A stretch of 33,500 nucleotides of DNA from an uncultured Eubacteriales bacterium (GTDB lineage: Bacteria; Bacillota; Clostridia; Christensenellales; Borkfalkiaceae). This document shows, one piece after another, positions 1-7,578 of the stretch (position 1 is the first letter of the stretch; each line of letters starts with the position of its first letter). The stretch spans positions 1-33,500 of the forward strand of contig CASELQ010000017.1 in NCBI GenBank assembly GCA_949288785.1. The letters are read 5' to 3'. The notes under the pieces were generated by a model that did no database searches, was not told the DNA's origin, and saw only the letters and a list, made by a program, of their open reading frames with translations. A program made the translations under genes and the position numbers.

Positions 1-68
1 AAATATCACAGGTAAAAAGCGGCGGCCCCGCGGGGCTATAAGCAAACTAATATAAAAGGAGAGTAATT

Positions 69-1847
69 ATGACCACGAACAAGAAACTGCTTACATTCAT
101 CGAAGAGACGAAAGCATTGTGCAATCCCGACAAAGTCGTCTGGATAGACGGCAGCGAAGCGCAGCTGAACGAATTGAGAGAGCAGGCCGTTAAAGAGAAG
201 ATACTCATAAAACTCAATCAGGAAAAACTGCCCGGGTGCTATCTGCACCGCACCACGGTGAACGACGTGGCGAGGGTAGAGGACAGGACGTTTATCTGCT
301 CCAAGGTAAAAGAAGATTCTTCCCCCGTAAACAACTGGATGGAGACGGGCGAAGCCATGAAGATGATGAACGACCTTTTCAAGGGCGTTATGAAAGGCAG
401 AACCATGTACGTTATACCCTACTCCATGGGCGCGGTAGGGAGCAAGTTCTCCAAGATAGGCATAGAACTTACCGACTCCATATACGTGGTGCTTAACATG
501 GCGATAATGACGCGCGTTGGCAACAAGGTGTTGGACGCGCTGGGAGACGGGGACTTTGTTAAGGGGCTCCACTCCTATGCCGAACTTTCGGAGGAGAAGA
601 GGTATATCTGCCACTTCCCGGAAGAGAACACCATTATGTCCATCAACTCCAACTACGGCGGCAACGTGCTTTTGGGCAAAAAGTGCTTTGCTCTGCGCAT
701 AGCCTCCTATCTCGGCAAAACCGAGGGCTGGATGGCGGAGCACATGCTCATTTTAGGGATAGAAAATCCCAAGGGCGAGATAAAATACGTGGCGGCGGCG
801 TTCCCCTCGGCTTGCGGCAAGACCAACCTTGCAATGCTCATCCCGCCCGAAATCTATAAGAAAAAAGGCTATAAGTGCTGGTGCGTGGGCGACGATATCG
901 CCTGGATAAGAGTAGGCGAGGACGGCAGGCTCTGGGCGGTAAACCCCGAAAACGGCTTCTTCGGCGTGGCCCCCGGCACCAATATGAAATCCAACCCCAA
1001 CGCGCTTCTTTCCACGAGAAAGAACACCATTTTCACCAACGTTGTGGAAAATCTGGACGACGAGACCGTTTGGTGGGAAGGGCTTGACAAAAACCCGCCC
1101 AAAAACGCGCTCGATTGGAAGGGCAATCCCTGGAACGGCGATATGAAGGACGAGAACGGCAAACCCATAAAGGGCGCTCACCCCAACAGCAGGTTCACCG
1201 CTCCCACGGTAAACTGCCCCTGCCTTTCCGACCAGTTCGAAGCGCCCGACGGAGTGCCCCTTTCCGCGATTATATTCGGCGGCAGGCGCGCTAAGACCGC
1301 ACCGCTCGTGTATCAGTCCACCGACTGGAACAACGGTGTGTTCGTAGGCTCCATAATGGCAAGCGAAACCACCGCCGCTGCAACCGGCGCGGTAGGCGTC
1401 GTGCGCCGCGACCCCATGGCTATGCGTCCGTTTGTGGGGTATAACATGGGCGACTATTTTGCTCACTGGATAGAGATGGGCAAGAAGGTAAAGAACCAGC
1501 CCAAGATATTCAACGTAAACTGGTTCAGAACGGATGACGAGGGCAACTTTATATGGCCGGGCTTTGGCGACAACCTGCGCGTGCTTGACTGGATACTTGC
1601 CCGCTGCGAGGATAAGGTGGATGCGAAAGAGACCCCGATAGGTTACGTGCCTTACGCCAAGGATATAAATATCGAAGGGCTTGAAGGCGTTACCGAGGCG
1701 ACCATAGAAGACCTTACCACCGTGGATAAGGAAACCTGGAAGAAGGAAGCCGAGGGCATTGAAAAGTTCTATAAAGAACTGGGCGAACGCGTTCCCAAGG
1801 AACTTTACGGCGAACTTGCCAAGCTCAACGCAAAGCTGGATAAATAA
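69..1847 (+). CDS. pckG: Phosphoenolpyruvate carboxykinase (GTP)
   Basis: Cytosolic enzyme interconverting oxaloacetate plus GTP with phosphoenolpyruvate, CO2 and GDP; in anaerobes it often runs toward oxaloacetate. The 592-residue length is normal for the GTP-type family, which differs from the shorter ATP-type enzyme. Visible motifs are the P-loop FPSACGKTN around residues 245-253, including the reactive Cys 249 typical of GTP-type enzymes, the metal-binding VGDDIAW near residue 273, and the GGRRAKTAPLVYQS stretch near residue 400. The ATG is preceded by AAAAGGAGAG at good spacing, which fixes the start. A strong hairpin terminator follows directly, so it is probably the last gene of its transcript. 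Its promoter lies before or at the window edge and was not resolved. Identification is secure. Confidence 0.97.
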   Translation: MTTNKKLLTFIEETKALCNPDKVVWIDGSEAQLNELREQAVKEKILIKLNQEKLPGCYLHRTTVNDVARVEDRTFICSKVKEDSSPVNNWMETGEAMKMMNDLFKGVMKGRTMYVIPYSMGAVGSKFSKIGIELTDSIYVVLNMAIMTRVGNKVLDALGDGDFVKGLHSYAELSEEKRYICHFPEENTIMSINSNYGGNVLLGKKCFALRIASYLGKTEGWMAEHMLILGIENPKGEIKYVAAAFPSACGKTNLAMLIPPEIYKKKGYKCWCVGDDIAWIRVGEDGRLWAVNPENGFFGVAPGTNMKSNPNALLSTRKNTIFTNVVENLDDETVWWEGLDKNPPKNALDWKGNPWNGDMKDENGKPIKGAHPNSRFTAPTVNCPCLSDQFEAPDGVPLSAIIFGGRRAKTAPLVYQSTDWNNGVFVGSIMASETTAAATGAVGVVRRDPMAMRPFVGYNMGDYFAHWIEMGKKVKNQPKIFNVNWFRTDDEGNFIWPGFGDNLRVLDWILARCEDKVDAKETPIGYVPYAKDINIEGLEGVTEATIEDLTTVDKETWKKEAEGIEKFYKELGERVPKELYGELAKLNAKLDK

Positions 1848-1862
1848 TTGTAAAAACAAAAT

Positions 1863-1905
1863 AAAAAGTTTACGCCCGCCGAATTTCGGCGGGCGTAAAC
1901 TTTTT
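1863..1905. terminator. Bidirectional intrinsic terminator
   Basis: A 16-bp perfect stem (1868-1883 with 1885-1900) is flanked by A5 on the left and T5 on the right, so it has a U-tract on either strand. It ends pckG on the plus strand and can also stop minus-strand transcripts from the ABC transporter gene. Confidence 0.9.
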
Positions 1906-2002
1906 AAACGGCAAAAGCCGAGGTTTAACGGGGTTTTAAAAGGTAACGGGGCAGTATAAAACGACTTAAAGCGCCGCCCGCAAAAGCGGCTTAAAGTAAA
2001 GA

Positions 2003-2024
2003 GCGGGCGGCTTTTGCCGCCCGC
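2003..2024 (-). terminator. GC-rich hairpin, probable terminator of the minus-strand ABC gene
   Basis: GCGGGCGGC pairs with GCCGCCCGC around a TTTT loop. Read on the minus strand it is followed by a moderately T-rich run (TCTTTACTTTAA), about 130 bases after the stop codon of the ABC transporter. The U-tract is imperfect, so termination may be partial and backed up by the hairpin at 1863-1905. Confidence 0.55.
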
Positions 2025-2157
2025 AGGAAAGTTTTAATTTTTTTCGGTTACATATAAAAAGCGATAAGCTGTTTGCGCCCGTAAATCCCGGATACCGAAA
2101 GGGCAGAGGGGTAAAGTTTTTTGCGGCTGGCAGCGTGCAGAGGGCAGCGGGCAAATA

Positions 2158-5100
2158 TTACAACTCCCTTATGCTTTCCACGGGCGGTTTTTTTGCCGCC
2201 AGGTACACGGGGAGAGCGGTTGCCGCAAGCGATACGAGCACGGATATACAGAATATAACCGCTATTTGCAGTATGCCGAAGTTAAGCAGTTCCAGCGCTA
2301 TCGTGGTTCCCAGCGCCTCCCTGTTGATAACGCCGCACAGTATGAACGCGGCTATTGTAGAGAGCACAAAGCAAATGAGCGCTATAAACCCGCCTTCGGA
2401 GAAGAAAATTTTAAATACGTCCAGCCCCCGTGCGCCCACCGCTCGCAGCACGCCTATTTCCTTTTTGCGGTAGGAGATGGATACCGATATAAAGTTTAAC
2501 AGCATAAGCGATGAGAGTACGCCCATAGCCACGCCTATTATAAGGAAGGTGGTCTTTAACTCGTTTATCATGTTCACCACGCCCTGCGCGTTATCGTACA
2601 CAAGGTTGGTCATGGTATACTCCACGTCATCTCCCTGCATATCCAGAAAATAATAGGACTGGTCCCGGGACTTGTCTGCAAGGGTGAGTATGCGGTTATA
2701 TTTTTTGGAGTTTTCTTCCGGCTTATACAGGGTAGATACTTCCAGCACCGACTGATAGAGCTGTTCGCCGGAGGCGTTCAGTTCGTTTATGGCGGAAAGG
2801 GGCATAAGGAGTTCGTACAGAGAGGCGCTGTAATCGGCGGAGTTTATGAAAAAGAAACCTGCTATCTTAAAGTCCTTTTCCTTGCCGTACCAGTTTGAGC
2901 CGCGGGCGGCGCTCAGCGCGGCGCGGTAATACGCTCTGCCGAGAAAATCGTCCCCCTCGTCTGAATATACCTCGTTATATATCACTTCCCATATGGCGTT
3001 TATCTCCTCCTCGGTGATCGGCTTATGATAGTAGGGGTTGGGCATTTCTTCGGTAAAACCCGTATCCGGGATGGTGAGGTAGCCGTAATACAAAAGATGC
3101 AAAAGCGCCAAGGTATATTCGGGATATTCCAAAAGCATGTTTTTGCCGAGCTTTGTATAGTGCTCCCCGATGTCATTAGCCAAATTTTTGAGTTCGGAGC
3201 TTGCAATGTTCAGGTAAATTTCGTTTTCGGCGGGGGAAAAGGCGGCGCTGTCAAGCTGCGTAAGTGAGGTTCTGTCCTCACTTAACTTAAACACGCTGAA
3301 CGCATCCGGGTATCCCTTTACCGCCATATCCGAAAAGGCGTAAAAGGAGTTGTTTTTATCCGTTTTATCCAAATCTTCGTACTGCGCTCCATCTCCGTCG
3401 TAAAGCCCGTTGAAAAGCCGCATTTGGGCGCCCTCCGCCTTTAATTCCTGGATGCGCGGCGTATACTCCAAGTAGGTGCTGCCGGAGGAGAGGGACAGTT
3501 CCGAAAGGGCGTATTCGTAAAATTCGGGGGCTACAAACAGCACGGTATGAAAACTGTTTGTTATATAATCGTCGAATATCCTGCGTTTGTTTTCGTATTC
3601 CAGCATATCGCCTATCACGTCCTGGGAAGACGCCAGGTCTTCCGGATCCTTTAACACGTTGAACGCCGAAAGATCCCCCGTGTCCACCACGCCCGATATT
3701 TCCACGTTGAGGTTTTTGTCATTATAGAAAAAGCGTAAAGACTGCCCGACAAGATCTTCGGGAGAGGAAGGCTCGATATGTTCCCCGCTGCCGTAATTTT
3801 TATAAACCATATACCCCGATTCCTTAAAGCATTCGTATATATAATAGGGGATAAGCACCTGATTTTCCGCCGTGGGATAAGCGCCCGCCACTATCTCCAT
3901 GCCGTTGTCTTTTAAAAACTGCTCACCGCAGTCGGAAAACCCGGATATGGTCTCGGTATAATAATCGGAGATAAAAGAGGAGGAGTAAATATTGCTCCTT
4001 ATGGAGAAAGTAGCGTTGGGCCGGAGCCGCCCCGTAACGGGGGTTGCGCCGAAGTCCATTATCCCGGCAAAGTTTATGCCGCGGCCTGCCGCCTGTTCGT
4101 TCAGCCGCTTTATCTCCTCTTCCCCGAACGCCGAAGAATAGTTTGTGGCATAACTTTCTACAAGTTCTTTCTGATTTGCGCCGTTTAAGCGGTATTGTTC
4201 AAAGTGCAGGGTGTAGTCCTTGCGCATCTTTATGTTGTCGTAATAGGAAGTTTCCAGCGCGCGGGCAACCGAAAAGTCCGGGTCGAACGCCGCTAAGGTG
4301 GCAAAGAGCCCGAACATGGTGAATGCCAGTACCGATAAAAATATGGTGAATATCAGCCGGAAGGGCTTTACTTTAAGGCTGCCCAGCCCCATCTTTACGG
4401 CGTGGGAAAGGGGCAGGCGCGATTTTATGAACGCCGCGCCCTCTGCCGCGGGAGAAACGGGCGCGGGCGCGGCGGAGGTCTCTATAAACGTCTGCGTTTC
4501 GCCCATGTCCGTTATGCCTGCCGCATCTTTCACGGCGGAGAGGTTTTGCTTCCCGAACGCGATAACGCTTTCGCCGCCCGCCGCCTTTATGCGGGTAAGC
4601 ACCTCTTTTATGTCGCTTTCCGTAAGTTCGGCGGCGTTTTTAACCGCAACTATGCCGTCCCCTATAAAGCGCACGTTTTTATCCGCATCCCGGTCTTTTA
4701 CGAGAACCTTGGTGGTGTCCGAAAGCACTTTCCCGTCCTTTAACTCTATTATCCTGTCTCCGAACCGCTCGGCAAAGTCCCTGTCGTGCGAAACTACTAT
4801 CACGAGTTTTGTTTGGGAAAGGGCTTTAAGGGTGCCGAATATCTGTTCGCCGGTAGCCGAGTCCAGCGCGCCGGAAGGTTCGTCCGCCATGATTATGTCC
4901 GGGTCCTTTATGAGGGCGCGGGCAATGGCGATCCTTTGCTTCTGCCCGCCCGAAAGGGTGGAGGGTTTTCTTTTTCCCATTCCTTTAAGGTCCACCTTTT
5001 CAAGGATGTCGTTCACCTCTTTATCCCCGCACGGCTTGTTTTGCAGCCTGAGCGCAAGGGCAAGGTTCTGTTCCACGTTGAATTCCGGCAAAAGGTTATA

Positions 5101-5376
5101 TTCCTGGAAGATAAAGCCCACGCAGGTGTTGCGGTAACTGTCAAAATCTACGGCGGAAAAATCTTTGCCGGACCTGCCGTTCACTATTATTTCGCCCTCC
5201 GTAGGCACGTCCAGCCCGCCGGCTACGTTTAAAAGGGTAGATTTTCCGGAACCGCTTTTGCCGAGAACGAATACCATGCCCGTGGCGGGAAAGTCTATGC
5301 TCACCCCGTCTAACGCGCGCACTTCTCCGCCGCCCTTGGTGTTGTAAATTTTAACGAGATTTTTTAAAGAAAGCAT
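2158..5376 (-). CDS. MacB/FtsX-type ABC transporter, fused ATPase and permease
   Basis: A 1072-residue fusion of an ATP-binding domain and a permease. Residues 1-230 form an LolD/MacB-like ATPase: Walker A GKSGSGKST at 39-47, signature LSGGQ and Walker B IIMADEPSGALD. A linker of about 100 residues precedes a first membrane helix near 340-362, then an extracytoplasmic domain of roughly 565 residues, then three C-terminal helices with the FtsX-like consensus region (YRKKEIGVLRAVGA). This is the mechanotransmission topology of type VII ABC proteins, which export or detach substrates rather than import them; the substrate is not deducible. The frame is open upstream to 5451, but ATG 5376 is preceded by GGAGGGGG and begins at the usual MLSLKNLVKIY of such domains. 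No regulator or peptide gene is adjacent. Confidence 0.9.
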   Translation of the reverse strand: MLSLKNLVKIYNTKGGGEVRALDGVSIDFPATGMVFVLGKSGSGKSTLLNVAGGLDVPTEGEIIVNGRSGKDFSAVDFDSYRNTCVGFIFQEYNLLPEFNVEQNLALALRLQNKPCGDKEVNDILEKVDLKGMGKRKPSTLSGGQKQRIAIARALIKDPDIIMADEPSGALDSATGEQIFGTLKALSQTKLVIVVSHDRDFAERFGDRIIELKDGKVLSDTTKVLVKDRDADKNVRFIGDGIVAVKNAAELTESDIKEVLTRIKAAGGESVIAFGKQNLSAVKDAAGITDMGETQTFIETSAAPAPVSPAAEGAAFIKSRLPLSHAVKMGLGSLKVKPFRLIFTIFLSVLAFTMFGLFATLAAFDPDFSVARALETSYYDNIKMRKDYTLHFEQYRLNGANQKELVESYATNYSSAFGEEEIKRLNEQAAGRGINFAGIMDFGATPVTGRLRPNATFSIRSNIYSSSFISDYYTETISGFSDCGEQFLKDNGMEIVAGAYPTAENQVLIPYYIYECFKESGYMVYKNYGSGEHIEPSSPEDLVGQSLRFFYNDKNLNVEISGVVDTGDLSAFNVLKDPEDLASSQDVIGDMLEYENKRRIFDDYITNSFHTVLFVAPEFYEYALSELSLSSGSTYLEYTPRIQELKAEGAQMRLFNGLYDGDGAQYEDLDKTDKNNSFYAFSDMAVKGYPDAFSVFKLSEDRTSLTQLDSAAFSPAENEIYLNIASSELKNLANDIGEHYTKLGKNMLLEYPEYTLALLHLLYYGYLTIPDTGFTEEMPNPYYHKPITEEEINAIWEVIYNEVYSDEGDDFLGRAYYRAALSAARGSNWYGKEKDFKIAGFFFINSADYSASLYELLMPLSAINELNASGEQLYQSVLEVSTLYKPEENSKKYNRILTLADKSRDQSYYFLDMQGDDVEYTMTNLVYDNAQGVVNMINELKTTFLIIGVAMGVLSSLMLLNFISVSISYRKKEIGVLRAVGARGLDVFKIFFSEGGFIALICFVLSTIAAFILCGVINREALGTTIALELLNFGILQIAVIFCISVLVSLAATALPVYLAAKKPPVESIREL

Positions 5377-5422
5377 TGCCCCCCTCCGACCGTGCCGCCA
5401 AAGATATGTGCGACATAAGGAT

Positions 5423-5451
5423 ATGATATCATATTTTATGCGGCTTATCAA
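5423..5451 (-). promoter_or_regulatory. SigA-type promoter with palindromic -10 region
   Basis: On the minus strand TTGATA is followed after 17 bp by TATCAT. The -10 lies inside a perfect 14-bp palindrome, ATATGATATCATAT at 5421-5434, which could be an operator. The predicted start is about 40 bases before the ABC transporter start codon. Confidence 0.65.
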
Positions 5452-5536
5452 CGCTTTTTTAAAAATAACGTATAAAACTTTCGTTAATAAGCAAAAATTA
5501 AATTACCGATAAATTTATCCCTTAAAGAGGTGTGAG

Positions 5537-5719
5537 ATGACCGAATTTTCAAGCAAGGAGTGCGCCGCCTTAGAGCGGCTTTTGACCCTTGAAGAGAGCG
5601 CCTGCAAAAAGGCGCGGCTTTACTCCCGCACGCTTACCGACATTGCGCTTGCGGAAGAGACCGAAAAGAAAGCCGACCGTTACGAGGCGCGCTACCGCGC
5701 CCTGCTCGAACTGTTATAA
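5537..5719 (+). CDS. Small helical protein, partner of the Coat_F-like gene
   Basis: A 60-residue protein predicted to be two charged amphipathic helices with no signal peptide or membrane segment. It has a good ribosome binding site (AAAGAGGTG) and ends 10 bp before the next gene, which implies co-transcription. Short proteins with the same look (LEESACKKARLYSRTL then a second helix ending in LLELL) occur next to Coat_F genes in spore formers, so a spore-coat or forespore role is the best guess from context. No motif proves this. I saw no convincing SigA promoter upstream. Confidence 0.7.
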   Translation: MTEFSSKECAALERLLTLEESACKKARLYSRTLTDIALAEETEKKADRYEARYRALLELL

Positions 5720-5729
5720 GGAGAAAGAT

Positions 5730-6014
5730 ATGGATTATAAGGCAGAGATAACCCTTAACGAAAAAGATTCCCTCTTTGACCTGAGGATAGCCGAACAAAA
5801 CCTGGTAAAGGCCTATGCTGAGGCGCTTACCGAGTGCTCTCATCGCGTGTTTTTTGCGGCGATAAAATCGGGGCTCATAAGCGCGGCGGAAGACTGTATG
5901 CACACTTTCAATCTGCTTAAAGAGAGAAAGTATATTGCGGACGACTTGGGGGACGAGGAGAAAAAGGCGTGCGTAAAAAAGCGGTTTGCCGCCGCGTCTC
6001 ACGAACTCAGTTAA
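5730..6014 (+). CDS. Coat_F-like spore protein
   Basis: A 94-residue all-helical protein with the pattern of the Coat_F family (B. subtilis CotF and YraD relatives): NEKDSLFDL at the start, AYAEALTECS in the first long helix, and a second helix with a KERKYIADD tail. Family members are spore coat or spore-associated proteins in Bacilli and Clostridia. The frame is open upstream to 5589 inside the previous gene, but ATG 5730 has AAGGAG 8 bases before it and is the likely start. With its partner at 5537 it implies that this organism belongs to a spore-forming lineage. Family assignment was made by eye and is moderate. Confidence 0.65.
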   Translation: MDYKAEITLNEKDSLFDLRIAEQNLVKAYAEALTECSHRVFFAAIKSGLISAAEDCMHTFNLLKERKYIADDLGDEEKKACVKKRFAAASHELS

Positions 6015-6075
6015 GCCTTTCGGGCAGAAAAAAACCGATCGAGGGGAAATTATACTGAAAAGCGCCTTGAAAAGG

Positions 6076-6104
6076 TTGCCTGCGCGCAAAAAAAGTGGTA
6101 TTAT
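6076..6104 (+). promoter_or_regulatory. Promoter of queT
   Basis: TTGCCT and TATTAT are separated by exactly 17 bp. The predicted transcription start, about 6110-6112, coincides with the first stem of the pseudoknot described next, as expected for a small 5'-terminal riboswitch. Confidence 0.6.
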
Positions 6105-6110
6105 AGCAGG

Positions 6111-6148
6111 CGGAAGGTTTTCGGTAAACACTTCTGTAAAAAAACCGA
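6111..6148 (+). promoter_or_regulatory. Candidate preQ1-I-like riboswitch (H-type pseudoknot)
   Basis: P1 pairs CGGAAG (6111-6116) with CTTCTG (6131-6136). The loop of P1 contains TCGGT (6121-6125), which pairs with ACCGA (6144-6148) beyond an A-rich linker TAAAAAAA, forming an H-type pseudoknot of about 38 nt. This is the order of elements in class I preQ1 riboswitches: stem, short loop, second stem strand, loop containing A and C, stem, A-rich tail, second strand. The downstream gene is a QueT transporter, a known target of preQ1 riboswitches. The loops do not match the class I consensus base for base, so it may be a divergent member. Confidence 0.6.
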
Positions 6149-6211
6149 CAAAGGCAAAACTATATAATAAAGCGGTTTGTATCCTTTGCGGTTGATGTTT
6201 CGCGGAGGATA
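6149..6211 (+). promoter_or_regulatory. RBS-sequestering hairpin and alternative pairing (expression platform)
   Basis: An 11-bp uninterrupted stem pairs 6180-6190 with 6201-6211 around a 10-nt loop. Its 3' arm contains the ribosome binding site GGAGG (6204-6208) of queT. The 5' arm includes CCTTTG (6183-6188), which can instead pair with CAAAGG at 6149-6154, immediately after the pseudoknot. The two pairings exclude each other, the arrangement expected of a translational on/off switch. Confidence 0.6.
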
Positions 6212-6216
6212 TTTTT

Positions 6217-6729
6217 ATGCGTAAAACGTTGACCATCAGGCTTGCCCGCGCGGGGGTCGTCGCCGGGCTGTACGTCGTTTTGTCGCTTCTGGTGCTGCCG
6301 GTGGCGAGCGGGGCTTTGCAGTTCCGCATATCGGAGGCGCTGTGCATTCTGCCCCTTTTATATTTGGAGGCGGCGCCCGCACTCATGGTGGGGTGCCTTA
6401 TATCAAACCTTATTTCGGGCTGCGCCCTTTACGACGTGATTTTCGGGAGTTTAGTAACCCTTGTAGCCGCGCTTTTGACTTACGGCGCGGGGCGGCTCAT
6501 AAAAAACACGGCGCTTAAGATTTTTACGGGCGGGCTTTTCCCGGTGCTCTTAAACGCCTTTTTGCTGCCCGTAATATGGTATTTTTGTTACGGCGAGCTG
6601 GAATATCTTTACATATTGCAGGTTGCGTTTTTAATTATAAGCCAGGGGGCGGCGGTGTATCTTTTGGGTACGGCGGCGTATCTTCCCCTTTCAAAGATGA
6701 AAGACAAGGGCGTGGCGTTTTTGCAGTGA
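6217..6729 (+). CDS. queT: QueT-family queuosine precursor transporter
   Basis: A 170-residue membrane protein with about five to six hydrophobic helices. It carries the QueT family pattern: GLYVVLSLLVLP near the start, QFRISEALCILPLLY, then GCLISNLISGCALYDVIFGS. QueT proteins are the predicted substrate-binding S component of an energy-coupling factor transporter that brings queuosine precursors such as preQ1 into cells unable to make them; the shared ECF ATPases and T component are normally encoded elsewhere. No queuosine biosynthesis gene lies nearby, consistent with salvage. ATG 6217 has GGAGG 8 bases upstream, inside the hairpin described above, so translation is probably regulated. A terminator follows at 6793. 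Confidence 0.88.
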   Translation: MRKTLTIRLARAGVVAGLYVVLSLLVLPVASGALQFRISEALCILPLLYLEAAPALMVGCLISNLISGCALYDVIFGSLVTLVAALLTYGAGRLIKNTALKIFTGGLFPVLLNAFLLPVIWYFCYGELEYLYILQVAFLIISQGAAVYLLGTAAYLPLSKMKDKGVAFLQ

Positions 6730-6792
6730 ACGCCGCTATAAAAAGTAATGTATAAAAGCGATAATATAATAATTTGCGGCTTTTCGGCACCC

Positions 6793-6820
6793 CGCCCGGC
6801 GATATTTCGCCGGGCGTTTC
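6793..6820 (+). terminator. Terminator of queT
   Basis: CGCCCGGCGA pairs with TCGCCGGGCG around a TATT loop and is followed by a short TTTC tract. It lies 63 bp after the queT stop. Confidence 0.65.
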
Positions 6821-6833
6821 AGGCGTTTAAAAT

Positions 6834-6905
6834 AATAACGGTAAAAAATTTACCGCATTGATAAAATGCGGAACGAAAGAAAAAATAACGGTAAAAAATT
6901 TACCG
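6834..6905. repeat. Two 22-bp direct repeats, each a palindrome
   Basis: The same 22 bases occur at 6834-6855 and 6884-6905, exactly 50 bp apart. Each contains CGGTAAAAAATTTACCG, a dyad with 7-bp arms; in the second copy the arms extend to 10 bp. They sit between two convergent genes, where no promoter is seen. They could be protein-binding sites or transcript hairpins. Confidence 0.8.
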
Positions 6906-6931
6906 TTAAAACGGGCGTTAAAAAATAAAAA

Positions 6932-6965
6932 CTCACCCTTACGCCCGGATGGGCGTAAGGGTGAG
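6932..6965 (-). terminator. Terminator of the DUF378 gene
   Basis: A perfect 15-bp stem (6932-6946 with 6951-6965) with a GGAT loop. On the minus strand it is followed by TTTTTATTTTTTAAC, a strong U-tract, 26 bases after the stop codon of the gene at 6992-7195. Confidence 0.92.
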
Positions 6966-6991
6966 CCTCCTGAAAGCGGAGGTACGGTTTA

Positions 6992-7195
6992 TCAGTCTAT
7001 CCTTCTGAAAGGATTATAGACTATCCAGTAAATAATTAGCCAAAGCGCGGACGTGTAAATTATGCGGGAAACCACCGCCTGCGCCCCGCTGCCGAAGATT
7101 GCCGCAACCAGGTTGAAGTCGAATATTCCCACAAGCCCCCACACCAAGGCGCCCACTATTACAAGAATAAAGGCGATAATGCTCGTAATTCTCAT
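6992..7195 (-). CDS. DUF378 small membrane protein
   Basis: A 67-residue protein with two hydrophobic helices (about residues 5-25 and 44-61). The stretch VWGLVGIFDFNLVAAIFGSG followed by SRIIYTSAL fits the DUF378 family, small bacterial membrane proteins of unknown role. AAGGAGG precedes the ATG at ideal spacing. The gene lies 53 bp downstream of the 86-residue gene on the same strand and may share its promoter. The strong terminator at 6932-6965 closes this transcript. Confidence 0.85.
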   Translation of the reverse strand: MRITSIIAFILVIVGALVWGLVGIFDFNLVAAIFGSGAQAVVSRIIYTSALWLIIYWIVYNPFRRID

Positions 7196-7248
7196 AGTTA
7201 CCTCCTTATGTAATTATGAGTAAAAAGGCGGGGTTTATGCGCGCGGGG

Positions 7249-7509
7249 TCATAAAAGGGCGTTTTCAAGCACAAGCTTATCGAAATCGGGTTTTTCCATA
7301 AAGTCCTGAGAAGAAAAACTCACGGTGTTGAATTTGGCGTAATTAAAAAGGTGGGTCTTTATTATCACGGGGGTGGGGATGTCCATATGTTCGCACATTT
7401 CCCGGACGTAGTCAAAAAAACGGGAATAATCGAGTTTTTCCGTATTTTCATACACGTATTGCCTTGTGATCTTTCCGTTTTTAAGGGTTTTTGCCCAGAT
7501 TCTGAACAT
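7249..7509 (-). CDS. Conserved-looking 86-residue protein of unknown function
   Basis: A small soluble protein without signal peptide or membrane helix. It begins MFRIWAKTLKNGKITRQYVY, has a central DYVREMCEHMDIPTPVII, and ends with a DFDKLVLENALL tail. This layout (a beta-hairpin start, a helix, then a D-I-P-x-P turn) recalls short uncharacterised proteins common in gut Clostridia, but I cannot name a family. GAGGAAAG precedes the ATG. It has its own promoter (7541-7569) overlapped by a 14-bp inverted repeat, and diverges from the Lrp-like regulator gene. A DUF378 gene follows on the same strand. Confidence 0.75.
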   Translation of the reverse strand: MFRIWAKTLKNGKITRQYVYENTEKLDYSRFFDYVREMCEHMDIPTPVIIKTHLFNYAKFNTVSFSSQDFMEKPDFDKLVLENALL

Positions 7510-7525
7510 AAGCTTTCCTCGCGCC

Positions 7526-7569
7526 TTATTCTTTCCTTACACTATATCATAAGGAAAGAATAAAATCAA
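7526..7569 (-). promoter_or_regulatory. Minus-strand promoter covered by a 14-bp inverted repeat
   Basis: On the minus strand TTGATT (plus 7564-7569) and TATAGT (plus 7541-7546) are 17 bp apart. The perfect inverted repeat TTATTCTTTCCTTA / TAAGGAAAGAATAA (7526-7539 and 7550-7563) covers the spacer and flanks the -10 on both sides. There is no U-tract and it lies upstream of the gene, so it looks like an operator rather than a terminator. The divergent Lrp-like protein is one candidate ligand. Confidence 0.65.
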
Positions 7570-7578
7570 GTTTTGTTA

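Larger units (their letters stand above)
1848..2157. other. Convergent intergenic region
   Basis: This 310-bp gap lies between the 3' ends of pckG and the minus-strand ABC transporter. It holds the bidirectional terminator at 1863-1905, a small CGGC-AAAA-GCCG hairpin at 1909-1920 and a second strong hairpin at 2003-2024. The short open frames here lack ribosome binding sites and I see no gene. Confidence 0.7.

Noticed and set aside
753..1859. Long open frames opposite real genes, such as 753-1859 minus (opposite pckG), 4298-5137 plus (opposite the ABC transporter) and 21957-22706 minus (opposite the Ca2+ ATPase)
   Set aside because: They mirror strongly coding genes with full domain matches, lack ribosome binding sites, and read as low-complexity Arg/His/Tyr- or Ser-rich products. 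They follow from codon bias on the other strand.
5377..5451. N-terminal extension of the minus-strand ABC transporter to 5451
   Set aside because: This stretch contains the promoter -10 and -35 boxes, and GGAGGGGG stands before ATG 5376.
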